Source of the DNA: an uncultured Acidimicrobiales bacterium
Lineage (GTDB): Bacteria; Actinomycetota; Acidimicrobiia; Acidimicrobiales; SZUA-35
Assembly: GCA_938002965.1 (NCBI GenBank)
Contig: CALKZY010000045.1
Coordinates: 1 to 47,997 of the forward strand
Direction: 5' to 3'
Length of the DNA: 47,997 nt
The position numbers were made by a program, and so were the translations under genes. The notes beneath the pieces were generated by a model. That model made no database searches. It saw only the letters and a program-made list of their open reading frames with translations, and was not told the origin of the DNA. The first letter of the stretch is position 1. Every line of letters begins with the position of its first letter. Positions 1 to 8,228 of the stretch are shown in pieces.

Positions 1-2
1 TT

Positions 3-509
3 GACCCTCCCCTCACCGAACTCGGGCGGCGCCAAGCTCAGGCAACTGCTGACTTCCTGGCCGCCAGCGCCTTCGACGCTCTCTACGTCAGCCCACAACA
101 ACGGGCCCGCCAAACGGCACAACCCCTGATCGACCTCCACAAGCTAGACCCGATCGTCGATCCCCGCATCGCCGAGTACGACTACGAGACTGGGGCCTAT
201 GTTCCCGAGTGGCTCACAGAAGGCATATCTCGCGAAGAGGCCACGGCGAAGTTCCTTGAGATGATGGGGCCGGAATTCGACGCCCGAGTAAAGGCTGGTT
301 TCGATCAGATCATCAGCGACAACCCGGGGGCATCGGTCGCCGTTGTCTGCCACGCCGGCGTTATCAGATCGTTCCTTCAACAGGTCTTGGGCGCGCCCGA
401 GGCCTGGATGTTGGCCCACCACGCATCAATCACTCGGGTGGCGGCCAACCGTAAGGGAACGCGTAGTCTCGTGACCTTCAACGAACACAACTGGGTGCCG
501 ACCCTCTAA
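3..509 (+). CDS. Histidine phosphatase family protein (5' truncated by window edge)
   Basis: The reading frame is open from base 3, so the start codon and the first catalytic RHG motif lie outside the window. What remains matches the phosphoglycerate-mutase-like histidine phosphatase fold: an opening DPPLTELGRRQAQ segment, then VSPQQRARQTAQPL, which is the usual SSPLxRAxxTA region, and near the end VCHAGVIRSFL, which carries the second catalytic histidine. Members hydrolyse phosphate esters or move phosphate through a phospho-histidine. The substrate cannot be told from the sequence. Family assignment is firm; substrate is unknown. Confidence 0.85.
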   Translation, partial: DPPLTELGRRQAQATADFLAASAFDALYVSPQQRARQTAQPLIDLHKLDPIVDPRIAEYDYETGAYVPEWLTEGISREEATAKFLEMMGPEFDARVKAGFDQIISDNPGASVAVVCHAGVIRSFLQQVLGAPEAWMLAHHASITRVAANRKGTRSLVTFNEHNWVPTL

Positions 510-575
510 TCTGACGCCGGGCCTCAAACCTGCCGCGTTGGCTCAAACCTCAACGCCCCGGTACTCTCAGAGATC

Positions 576-1496
576 TTGACTGCCGTCTCCCAACGGCCTG
601 ACGCCGCGGCTGTTGGACGCCTCCCGTACGCTGCGCTGGCCGTCGTAGTTTTTGTGTGGGGCGCCGGTCCTGTTTGGGCCAAACTTGTGACAGCTCCGCC
701 GCTGGTGGCGGCCCCAATGCGTTTCCTAATCTCGGCTCCCCTCATCGTGATCGCCACTGCGCTTCGAGGACACCCGCTCAATTGGGCGATGTTGAAACGA
801 ACCGCCCTGGCGGGCATGGCTTTCGGCATCAACATGATCTTCGTCTTCGCCACGCTGCAGGAGTCGACCGTTGCCGTGCTCACGGTAGGAATCGCTCTTC
901 AACCGGCGTTACTGCTGGTGGTCGTCGGACCGGTGTTCGACGAACGACCCACCCCCAAGCACGTGCTCTGGACCTTGGCCGGCGTGTCCGGAGCGGCACT
1001 GGTGATTCTCGGTGCCGGGGCCGAACTGCGGTCGTCAGTGCTTGGTGTCGTCTTGGCCGCACTGGCCATGATCATGTTCTCGATCTACTTTGTCATGACC
1101 CGGTTGGCTCGCTCGACCACCGACGTAGACCCCATGGCATGGATTGCCGGTGTGACAATCTGGGCGTGTGTGATAACGCTGATCCCGGCCTTCACCTGGG
1201 CCGATCGGGCTGACTGGGCGGCCATCGACCGAGTCGATCTGTGGTGGCTTACCGTGATGTCGCTGACCACCGGCTTCTTGGGCCACGTCCTAATGGGCTG
1301 GGTTCACGGCTATGTGGAGGCGGCCCGATCATCACTGTTTCTGCTGCTGATGAACGCCGTAGCCGTCGGTTTGGCATGGCCGGTACACGACGAACCGATC
1401 ACGGCCACGCAGGGTGTCGGCGGAGTGATCGTGCTGATCGCGGTGGCCGCCGTTATCGGGCTGCCCGCCCGGGACAACGCCACCTCGAAGGCCTAG
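576..1496 (+). CDS. EamA/DMT-family membrane transporter
   Basis: A 306-residue, very hydrophobic protein with about ten predicted membrane segments arranged as two five-helix halves, the layout of EamA (drug/metabolite transporter) permeases. The second half contains an SLTTGFLGHVLMGW stretch and a terminal GGVIVLIAVAAVIGL helix typical of the family. The chosen start is TTG at 576, which leaves a short polar N-terminus before the first helix; no better start lies nearby. Family members export or import small metabolites, and the substrate here cannot be inferred. The next gene converges from the other strand with a 29-base gap. Confidence 0.85.
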   Translation: MTAVSQRPDAAAVGRLPYAALAVVVFVWGAGPVWAKLVTAPPLVAAPMRFLISAPLIVIATALRGHPLNWAMLKRTALAGMAFGINMIFVFATLQESTVAVLTVGIALQPALLLVVVGPVFDERPTPKHVLWTLAGVSGAALVILGAGAELRSSVLGVVLAALAMIMFSIYFVMTRLARSTTDVDPMAWIAGVTIWACVITLIPAFTWADRADWAAIDRVDLWWLTVMSLTTGFLGHVLMGWVHGYVEAARSSLFLLLMNAVAVGLAWPVHDEPITATQGVGGVIVLIAVAAVIGLPARDNATSKA

Positions 1497-1525
1497 GCGG
1501 CGGAACCAGGCAGGCAGCCGTCGCA

Positions 1526-2161
1526 TCAACGGACGGGCCGACCCATCCAACCGGCGATCTGCTCCAACGCCGGAGCATCGTCGGGGACCTCTACAACAGG
1601 ACCGAACGGCATGTCAGGATCGTCCCGCCCTTCGGCCGGAAGACTCTTGGACGCAGCCAGCGCCGCTTGCAGCGCTTCGTCCTCAACAGAGAATTCGACA
1701 CCAAGACCTTGAGCCAGGTCCCAGCCGTGTACACCAAATTCGCAGGTATACACAGCCATGACAGCTGCCCCTGGAGCCTCCCCGAACGGGGTGTCGAACA
1801 TCTTTTGCAGTTTGGTGGTGTCATCCCAGGCCACTCGTATATCCCAGGTGGCCTGCCGAAACACATCAGCCCAGTCGGACTCCACTGGGGCGTGTGGCAC
1901 GTCGGACCAACTCTCGCCTCGGCCCATAGCGCCGACCCGGTGGGCAACGAAGATGAGGTGGTCCATTAGTTCGGCGACGTTGTACTCGGTACACGGTGTG
2001 GGCTTCGACAGGTTGGAGGAATCGGCTGTGGCCTCGGCGAACAGTCCGTGGAGGCCGGCCACAACCTGAGCCAGGCCGTAGCGAGGGTCCTCGGCCGTTA
2101 GCTCGAGGGTCTGCAGTTCGGCTTCGGTTGATTGAGCTTGATTGGTCATGTCCATCAGCAT
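1526..2161 (-). CDS. TIGR03086-family protein (mycothiol-dependent maleylpyruvate isomerase-like, DinB fold)
   Basis: A 211-residue protein with the actinobacterial TIGR03086 pattern: TPCTEYNVAELMDHL near residue 55 and EFGVHGWDLAQGLG near residue 145, with metal-ligand-type histidines in both. The family belongs to the DinB/MDMPI fold, whose members bind a divalent metal and often use mycothiol; no reaction is established for this subgroup. Three in-frame ATGs (2161, 2155, 2149) compete for the start and none has a strong ribosome site. It is divergent from a WYL-domain regulator, with a palindrome between the two starts, so regulation by that neighbour is plausible. Confidence 0.8.
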   Translation of the reverse strand: MLMDMTNQAQSTEAELQTLELTAEDPRYGLAQVVAGLHGLFAEATADSSNLSKPTPCTEYNVAELMDHLIFVAHRVGAMGRGESWSDVPHAPVESDWADVFRQATWDIRVAWDDTTKLQKMFDTPFGEAPGAAVMAVYTCEFGVHGWDLAQGLGVEFSVEDEALQAALAASKSLPAEGRDDPDMPFGPVVEVPDDAPALEQIAGWMGRPVR

Positions 2162-2164
2162 GAC

Positions 2165-2178
2165 GACCTAAATAGGTC
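2165..2178. promoter_or_regulatory. Palindromic operator candidate between divergent genes
   Basis: GACCTA and TAGGTC form perfect 6-base arms around a 2-base AA centre. The site sits just upstream of the TIGR03086 start and 44 bases before the WYL-regulator start. A binding site for the adjacent WYL/HTH regulator is the simplest reading, but this is inference from position and symmetry. Confidence 0.45.
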
Positions 2179-2221
2179 ATCTTCTGGCCACTTTTAGAAA
2201 ATGGTGGAATACTTGGGGGCA

Positions 2222-3175
2222 ATGCGCGCCGATCGTCTTGTCGCCCTCCTACTTCTACTTCAGCGCCGCGGCACCGTCACCGCCCGAGAAGCGGCCGACG
2301 AACTCGAAGTCTCTGTACGCACGGCGCGGCGCGACTTCGAAGCGCTGTCGGCCAGCGGCGTGCCGGTATACCCCCAAGTCGGTCGAGGTGGTGGATGGCG
2401 GCTCCTGGGCGGCGGCTCGACGGACCTCTCCGGTTTGACCTCCAGCGAAGCTAGAGCGTTGTTCGTGGCTGCCGGCCGGTCCCTCGATTCTCACCCTCAC
2501 CTGCAAGCCGCACTGCGCAAGCTGGCCTCCGCGTTACCCGAGCCGTTCCAAACCGACGCGGAGGAAGCAACCGTCGCCTTCCACTTCGACGACACCACCT
2601 GGGGTGGCCCCGACACCCCTGCTCCGCCGCCGTTGTTGGATGCCGTCACCGACGCCGTTATCGAAGCCAAGAGGCTGCGTATCGACTATCGAAGTCCACG
2701 TTCAGGGCTGTCCAGCCGCGAAGTCAGCCCGTTGGGTCTCGTCAGCAAACGAGGGATCTGGTACCTGCTGGCTCTCACCGACCACGGCAAACGAACATTC
2801 CGGGTCGACCGCCTTGATGACGTAGCTGTAATCGACGGGCGGGTGGAGCGCCCGGCCTCGTTCGACATCGATACCGAGTGGCGAGATGTGCTGGAGAACG
2901 TCCAGTCAATCCGCCTCACCTGCCAGGTGGAAGCTCTCATTGACCCCGACATGGCATGGGCTCTCCGGTGGTTGTTCGGAACCAGTCTTGATGTTGTGGG
3001 CCACTCGAACGACGATCGGCTGCACGTTCGCTTAGCCGCCCATCACAACGAGGCTATGGCCGCTCAAATCGCCGGGTTCGGGGCATCGGTGGAGCTACTC
3101 GATCCGCCAGAAGATCTGGTTGACATTCTGGCCCGTACCGGGCAAACGTTGGTCGAACGCTACGGGCCCGCTTGA
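2222..3175 (+). CDS. WYL-domain HTH transcriptional regulator (YafY/DeoR-like)
   Basis: An N-terminal winged helix-turn-helix (MRADRLVALLLLLQRRG, then TAREAADELEVSVRTARRD) is followed by a WYL domain at about residues 125-200 (LRIDYRSPRSG, SPLGLVSKRGIWYLLAL) and a C-terminal WCX-type extension ending in LVERYG. WYL proteins bind nucleic-acid-derived or other ligands and control nearby genes. I choose ATG 2222 because the HTH consensus starts there; a longer frame opens at 2201 (ATG) but adds only seven unconserved residues. The gene diverges from the TIGR03086 gene and may control it and itself. Confidence 0.88.
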   Translation: MRADRLVALLLLLQRRGTVTAREAADELEVSVRTARRDFEALSASGVPVYPQVGRGGGWRLLGGGSTDLSGLTSSEARALFVAAGRSLDSHPHLQAALRKLASALPEPFQTDAEEATVAFHFDDTTWGGPDTPAPPPLLDAVTDAVIEAKRLRIDYRSPRSGLSSREVSPLGLVSKRGIWYLLALTDHGKRTFRVDRLDDVAVIDGRVERPASFDIDTEWRDVLENVQSIRLTCQVEALIDPDMAWALRWLFGTSLDVVGHSNDDRLHVRLAAHHNEAMAAQIAGFGASVELLDPPEDLVDILARTGQTLVERYGPA

Positions 3176-3195
3176 CCGTCAACCAACTCAGGCGC

Positions 3196-3438
3196 TCAGC
3201 TCAAATGCTCAGCCGGAGAGAGACCATCGACGCTGACCACCCGAACGTTCTCCGACTGAAGCCACCCAATCTCCCCGGCCTCGTTGACCACTGACACCAG
3301 CTTCTGGCTACCGGTCTCGGCCGATCTACCCCAATTGCCGAGGACCACGTGAGGCTTGACCGCGTGGTACATCCCGTATCCGGGGCCGATCAACACGTAC
3401 CGATTGCCGTCCGACTTGTGCTCAACGATGATCGCCAT
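3196..3438 (-). CDS. Small hypothetical protein, 80 residues
   Basis: A short protein with protein-like composition and a compact alternating hydrophobic pattern (MAIIVEHKSDGNRYVLIGPG, then a C-terminal IGWLQSENVRVVSVDG). The C-terminal half resembles a small SH3-like beta-barrel strand pattern, but I cannot name a family. It lies 42 bases downstream of the PhyH gene on the same strand and may be the last gene of the kinase-PhyH transcript. No membrane segment or signal peptide is seen. Confidence 0.6.
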   Translation of the reverse strand: MAIIVEHKSDGNRYVLIGPGYGMYHAVKPHVVLGNWGRSAETGSQKLVSVVNEAGEIGWLQSENVRVVSVDGLSPAEHLS

Positions 3439-3480
3439 TGCTTCAACGGTAGACGATGAAGCAACAACTTCGACCTCGCC

Positions 3481-4095
3481 TTAGCCCAAGCGGTGGCGAC
3501 CACCCTGGCGCCACAACACCTGGAGTGCGGGTCGGGCTGCGTCCGACTGGTTCTCGGTACCGGAGTGCAGGATATGGCCGGAAAAGAGGAAGGCGGTTCC
3601 CGCCGGGCCGGTCAACACAATCTCTTGGGGTGAACGACGACGCCCGGAAAACCGGTCGGCCGACTCGTTGGTCAAATGGCTGCCGGGCACCAACCGGGTG
3701 GCACCGTTGTCGACGGTGAAGTCAACCAGAGCAATGATGGCGGTAACCGCCGTCGGCCGCTCCCCCTGCTTTGACTCGACCGTGTCTCGATGCAGATCCT
3801 GGCCACCGAAGCCGGGCTCCGGTGAGCGAAGCGAAACCTGAGTCGGAGCGGGAGGATCCTCCGACCAATTGGTTACCTGAGCCACGAGTTCGGTGAGCCG
3901 AGATCGGTTCAGGACGTCACCAACCAGCGGGATCCGTCTGTCGAGCCCCTCCAAATGTCGGGTTCCCGAGTGTGGCTTATCTCTTGGATGGGCCGACGCT
4001 TCATCAGCGAACAGGCGCTGGCATTCGGCAATGACCTCGCCACACTCTTCAGCGGCGAGCAGAGCCTCGATTCGGGTGTGGCCGGTACCTAACAT
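3481..4095 (-). CDS. Phytanoyl-CoA dioxygenase (PhyH) family protein
   Basis: A 204-residue non-haem iron, 2-oxoglutarate-dependent oxygenase-like protein. The metal triad is visible: LHRDT gives the HxD pair and GHILHSGTENQS the distal histidine, followed by the RPALQVLW strand with the 2-oxoglutarate-type Arg. NGATRLVPGSHL is the usual PhyH signature between them. It is somewhat shorter than typical PhyH proteins (about 250-300 residues). It begins 7 bases after the kinase gene ends, so the two are probably cotranscribed. Substrate unknown. Confidence 0.85.
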   Translation of the reverse strand: MLGTGHTRIEALLAAEECGEVIAECQRLFADEASAHPRDKPHSGTRHLEGLDRRIPLVGDVLNRSRLTELVAQVTNWSEDPPAPTQVSLRSPEPGFGGQDLHRDTVESKQGERPTAVTAIIALVDFTVDNGATRLVPGSHLTNESADRFSGRRRSPQEIVLTGPAGTAFLFSGHILHSGTENQSDAARPALQVLWRQGGRHRLG

Positions 4096-4102
4096 CAGAC
4101 GG

Positions 4103-6181
4103 CTACGGCGCGGGCTGGCGCTGCAACGTCAACGTCAGATCGACGGAACCAAGGTGGATGCTGTCGTCGTCGCCGCGCTGTGTGATGGTGCCGGACAAGT
4201 CACCGTCAACCGGACCGGACAGCGAACCAATGGTCTCCAACCGGTTCCAACTGTCATCGGAAAGATCAACGTCACCGTTGGCCGAGTCAATCACCACGTG
4301 CAAGGGCTGAGACGCGCCAGGGCTAAGGTCGACCAGGCCATCCCGACAAAACAGGCAGTCGTCCTCATCGCGAATCCAAACCCGAACCCGAATCAGAGAC
4401 GAACCAGGGTCCAGTTCCACCAGGCCGGTCGACCAATTACCGGGTCGCACGTCACGCGAGTCTGGGATGATCGGCAAGTCGATCTTCGTGTCGTTGATTT
4501 GCAAGTCCCCGAAGAGATCGGCCTCACCGTCGCCGTAAGCCTGATTCTCGATGGTTACCCGGCTTACCTGAGCTGAGGCCGACACCGCCACCATGCCACG
4601 GGGCGAGGCATCGCACTTGTCCGGCGTACCGTCGCCATCGGAGTCAGGATCGTCAACTTCTTCTACGCATGGATCTTCGCTGTCGATGATCCCGTCGTCG
4701 TCGACGTCGGGGAAGTCGTCGCAGGCATCACCAAGACCGTCGGCATCGACATCGGCCTGATCGGGGTTAACTCTGGCAGGACAGTTGTCTTGGTCATCGA
4801 GCAGACCGTCGTTGTCGTCATCAGCGTCGCAGGCATCACCGGTGCCATCATCGTCGATATCGACTTGATCAGCGTTCTCCGCTTGGGGACAATTGTCAGC
4901 TCCGTCGGCCACGCCATCACCGTCGCCGTCGGGCTCGGTTGTGGTTGAAGCCGACGTTGATGTGGTCGTCGACGCGGCTGTAGTCGCCGAAGCAGGGTCT
5001 GTAGTTGTTTCGGTTTCATCCGAGGCGACTTTTGCGGAACCGTCGTCCCCAGCATCAGAATCCTCCAGACCGTCAACCGTGTCGCCGGTTTCAATCCGGG
5101 CCGTTTCATCATCAGCGCCGGGATCGGACTCGGACCTCATACTCAATGCCGCGGCTACCAAACCTCCGGTGAGCACCGCAGCCACTAGGGCTGCGCCGGC
5201 GAGGCGACGCCGCCCGCCGCCCATCAGCGTCCGGCGATCTCCACCGTCTCCGGCATCCACCGGCGGTGAAGGCTGGATGGCGGTCATCTGATCGTCAGTG
5301 GAAGACGCCAGGATCGTTCGCGATTCGGCCGGATGGTTGGTTGTCACTTCGGTCGAAGGATCAGAGGACGGATCGGCCGCATGCTCCAAAGCTGTTTGAA
5401 ACTCCTCAACCGATGGCCGAGCGGTCGGATCTTTGGCCATGGCGGCCATAACCGCTGCCCGAACACGAGTCGGGATCGACTCGTCCAGGGGTGGTGGTGG
5501 CTCATCGAGGATTCGCTTGGCCAGATTCAAGAATCCGGTGCCATCGCGGTCGATGAAGGCCGGCGCCCCGGCCAACAGGGTGTAGAGCGTCGCCCCCAGT
5601 GAATAGACATCGGTTGCGGTGTCCAAGGGCCGGCCGTCGATCTGTTCGGGGCTAGCGTAGGAGAGGCTTAGCTTGGCCTTGCCGGTCACCGTGTCGGTTC
5701 CGGCCGCCAACCGAGCAATACCGAAGTCCGACAGCAACGGTTGGTCGTGGGCCGACACCAAAATGTTCTGCGGCTTGATGTCCCGATGGAGGACACCTTG
5801 GCCATGGGCGTGCTCGACGGCATCGCACACTGGAAGCATCCACCCAATGGCTTCGATCGAAGCGAGCGGACCGCGACTTCTGAGCCGGTCGGCCAACGTG
5901 CCGGCCGGGGCGAACTCCATTACCAGATACGGAACCCCGGTGGTGGTGATGCCGGTGCGGTGCAAGGTCACGACGTTGGGGTGCGTTGAGAGTCGGGCCA
6001 GCGCCGCTCGCTCCCTGTCGAACGAAGAGATGGCTACATCGTCGGGCCGATGAGAGAGCAGCTTGACCGCCACCGGACGGTCGGCCTGAAGATCGGTAGC
6101 CCGATAGACCGTGGCGAAACCGCCCTGGCCGATCTCAACCGGCTCAGCGATGTACGGGACGTCATCAATCATGCGACGCAT
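4103..6181 (-). CDS. Membrane Ser/Thr protein kinase with TSP3 calcium-repeat ectodomain
   Basis: A 692-residue PknB-type kinase. The kinase domain spans about residues 9-268, with glycine loop GQGGFATVY, ATP lysine K40, catalytic HRDIKPQN (D134), DFG at 152-154 and SPEQ at 177-180. A linker follows, then one membrane helix at about 327-347. Outside the membrane comes an acidic, Thr-rich stalk. Next are thrombospondin type 3 repeats at about 418-524, with DGDGDGVADGADNC-type Asp loops and paired Cys; these bind calcium in known proteins. A beta-rich domain of unknown type runs to the end. ATG at 6172 is an alternative start. PASTA repeats, usual on actinobacterial PknB, are absent. Calcium or ligand sensing is inferred from the architecture. 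Confidence 0.88.
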   Translation of the reverse strand: MRRMIDDVPYIAEPVEIGQGGFATVYRATDLQADRPVAVKLLSHRPDDVAISSFDRERAALARLSTHPNVVTLHRTGITTTGVPYLVMEFAPAGTLADRLRSRGPLASIEAIGWMLPVCDAVEHAHGQGVLHRDIKPQNILVSAHDQPLLSDFGIARLAAGTDTVTGKAKLSLSYASPEQIDGRPLDTATDVYSLGATLYTLLAGAPAFIDRDGTGFLNLAKRILDEPPPPLDESIPTRVRAAVMAAMAKDPTARPSVEEFQTALEHAADPSSDPSTEVTTNHPAESRTILASSTDDQMTAIQPSPPVDAGDGGDRRTLMGGGRRRLAGAALVAAVLTGGLVAAALSMRSESDPGADDETARIETGDTVDGLEDSDAGDDGSAKVASDETETTTDPASATTAASTTTSTSASTTTEPDGDGDGVADGADNCPQAENADQVDIDDDGTGDACDADDDNDGLLDDQDNCPARVNPDQADVDADGLGDACDDFPDVDDDGIIDSEDPCVEEVDDPDSDGDGTPDKCDASPRGMVAVSASAQVSRVTIENQAYGDGEADLFGDLQINDTKIDLPIIPDSRDVRPGNWSTGLVELDPGSSLIRVRVWIRDEDDCLFCRDGLVDLSPGASQPLHVVIDSANGDVDLSDDSWNRLETIGSLSGPVDGDLSGTITQRGDDDSIHLGSVDLTLTLQRQPAP

Positions 6182-6236
6182 CCGTCGGCCTGGCCGAACC
6201 GACCGCCGCTTTGTCCTCCACCCACTACAACAGGAT

Positions 6237-6290
6237 AACTTCGGTTCCAGCTAACTTCGGTTCCAGGCAACTTCGGTTCCAGGCAACTTC
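6237..6290. repeat. Three 16-base tandem repeats plus a partial copy
   Basis: Copies start at 6237, 6253 and 6269, each reading AACTTCGGTTCCAG followed by CT or GC, with a six-base fourth start (AACTTC) at 6285. The array fills the gap between the kinase start and the membrane gene on the other strand. It has no reading-frame role that I can see. Confidence 0.85.
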
Positions 6291-6337
6291 AACATCGTCC
6301 GACCTGACGCCGCCAGAGCGGCCGTAGCCTAGATGAC

Positions 6338-6790
6338 GTGCTGGCTCAAGAAACAAACGGCGGACTTGGTGAGAATGGCATCGGTGAAGGGGTCATCGAC
6401 AACATCATCATCAGTTCGGCCGCCCACCGGTGGTGGGGAGCGCTAGCGGTCGCCGTCATGTTCATCGTCGTCGGCTTGGTCACTAGGCATGTTGCCCGAA
6501 AGGAAGCGGTGTCCACGAAGACCCGCTGGCTGTTCCTTGTGGCCCAAGTGGTGTTGGTCGTCCAAGTTCTGCTGGGCATCAAATTGCTCGACCAGGGCCA
6601 AGGCATCGTCCAGCTCTACATCCACTACGTGGGCGGACTGATCCCCTTGGGCGCATTCCTTGCCGGGGGCTGGGTGGCTCGCGGCGATACGCCCCGCTCA
6701 GCCCGGGTGCTGTTGGTACTACTAGTGGTTGGAATGGCATCGGCTTTCATGGCCTACACCATCGGCCGGGCCTACGTAACCGGAGGCTAA
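6338..6790 (+). CDS. Hypothetical four-helix membrane protein
   Basis: A 150-residue protein starting at GTG 6338. Hydrophobic segments at about 34-52, 65-83, 92-110 and 122-142 predict four membrane helices with short loops. A conserved-looking LYIHYVGGLIPLGAFLAGGW stretch covers helix 3 and the loop before it. The His residues and helix count recall small cytochrome-oxidase-assembly-like proteins, but I cannot assign a family. Divergent from the kinase across a 156-base gap that carries a 16-base tandem repeat. Confidence 0.7.
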   Translation: MLAQETNGGLGENGIGEGVIDNIIISSAAHRWWGALAVAVMFIVVGLVTRHVARKEAVSTKTRWLFLVAQVVLVVQVLLGIKLLDQGQGIVQLYIHYVGGLIPLGAFLAGGWVARGDTPRSARVLLVLLVVGMASAFMAYTIGRAYVTGG

Positions 6791-6830
6791 GTAGGCCCTG
6801 AGCCGACAACAGCGGCAGTCCTCGTTTCAG

Positions 6831-7187
6831 CTAACGCTGAGTGATGCCAACCAGATACAGCACCAGCAGAACGATCATGACCACTGCCGGCATCATGTCC
6901 TTGGGCTCGTCACCACCGCGCTGATGGTAAAACAAGGCCCCGACCATCGTTGCGATCAAACCAAGTGCTCCGAGCAATCCGAGCCACTCCCAGTCACCGT
7001 CCAGCAGCCCGAGGAACACTCCGGCTCCGCCGGCCACCTCAGCCGCTCCGATGAGCACACGAAGATTCTCGTAACCCAGCTTCGCCGCCATTTCCTTGGC
7101 CATGCCGGTTCCCACCAATTTCATTCCGCCGGCCATAACAAAGCCGACAGCGGCCAACAGACCGGCGATCCACGCCAAAGTACCCAT
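6831..7187 (-). CDS. DoxX-like membrane protein
   Basis: A 118-residue four-helix protein of the DoxX/DoxX-like type: the N-terminal helix contains GFVMAGGMKLVG and is followed by a GAAEVAGGAGVFLGLL helix, as in this family. The frame opens upstream to 7247, but I choose ATG 7187 because a GAGAGG ribosome site stands about nine bases upstream and the first helix follows directly. DoxX-like proteins are linked to respiratory or redox functions; a specific role cannot be assigned here. Confidence 0.8.
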   Translation of the reverse strand: MGTLAWIAGLLAAVGFVMAGGMKLVGTGMAKEMAAKLGYENLRVLIGAAEVAGGAGVFLGLLDGDWEWLGLLGALGLIATMVGALFYHQRGGDEPKDMMPAVVMIVLLVLYLVGITQR

Positions 7188-7314
7188 ACCTGCGTTTCCT
7201 CTCAGTTGCGTCTTGCGCCCTTTAACCCTCGTCTCGTTGGACTCCAAGAGCGATACAAGACGTTACAGCTTTACTGCTACATCTTTGTCGTGGCAGCGCC
7301 GCCCGGACGTGTAC

Positions 7315-8160
7315 CTATGCCTTGATGGTCCGGGCGGGATGCATCCCGTCCACGTAGCCCATGAAGGCCGAGTAGATCGAGTAGCCCAACAGCCTTCGTA
7401 CCTCTTCGGGGTAGGCGCCGACCTCTTCGGGGGGAACGGCCAGCACCATGTTCTCCAATTGACGTAGCCACCCGGCGCAGTATTGGGGTGTCACGATCAT
7501 GCGAGCTGCGCCCGACCGGTTGGCTCCACCCCGGTGCCAAAGCGAGCCTTTGGCCACCATCATGGATCCGGCTGGCATCACCACTTGGACGGCATCAGGG
7601 TGCCGCCCAGGGTCGTCGTCGGCATGGTCGGCTCGCAGCTGGCCGTGAAACTCGGTGAAGTTCACTCGGTCGTGAATCTCGGCTTTGGCCCGCTCAGCGT
7701 CCCAACGGTGACTGCCTGGAATCACTTCAGTGGCGCCGTTGGCCTCAGTGGTGTCATCAATAGCCCAGAAGGTGCTCACCCCAAATCCGATGTGCGGCAT
7801 TTGAGCGGGCGAGTGTCCGGTATCGAAGTGCCACGGTTGTGGTGTCTCCCCCGATTGCAGATTGATGGCCAACAACGCCGACAGCAGAAAGTCGTCGCCC
7901 AGTTCGTCGTGAGCAAACGCCATAGCCACTGGATGGGTCACCATTTCAGCGAACACCGGCGACTTGGCCAGCAAGCCGTAGATCCGGTTGGACCGCAGAC
8001 CTTCGAAGGTGTTGCGCCCGGTGAGATCTTCCGCCAGGTATGGGGCCAGGGCGGAGCGAACTGCGTCAAGACGCTCGGCGGACATCAGCTGTTCGAACAC
8101 AACGTAGCCGTTCTGTTCATACTCGTCACGTCGTTCGTCCAGCAGCATGTCCGGGCTCAT
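7315..8160 (-). CDS. Phytanoyl-CoA dioxygenase (PhyH) family protein
   Basis: A 281-residue member of full family length. The iron site is clear: WHFDTGHS supplies HxD, LWHRGGANRS the distal histidine, and ARMIVTPQYC the 2-oxoglutarate-type Arg; NGATEVIPGSHRW is the family signature. A typical N-terminal helix region (YEQNGYVVFEQLMSAERLD) opens the protein. Members hydroxylate acyl-CoAs, natural-product or osmolyte precursors. The substrate cannot be told. The patatin gene diverges 68 bases away. Confidence 0.88.
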   Translation of the reverse strand: MSPDMLLDERRDEYEQNGYVVFEQLMSAERLDAVRSALAPYLAEDLTGRNTFEGLRSNRIYGLLAKSPVFAEMVTHPVAMAFAHDELGDDFLLSALLAINLQSGETPQPWHFDTGHSPAQMPHIGFGVSTFWAIDDTTEANGATEVIPGSHRWDAERAKAEIHDRVNFTEFHGQLRADHADDDPGRHPDAVQVVMPAGSMMVAKGSLWHRGGANRSGAARMIVTPQYCAGWLRQLENMVLAVPPEEVGAYPEEVRRLLGYSIYSAFMGYVDGMHPARTIKA

Positions 8161-8228
8161 AGGCCAACTGTAGAGCGATACAGCTCCGCACGACAGCCCC
8201 GGATGTCGCCGCCACTAGGCTTGAGTCG

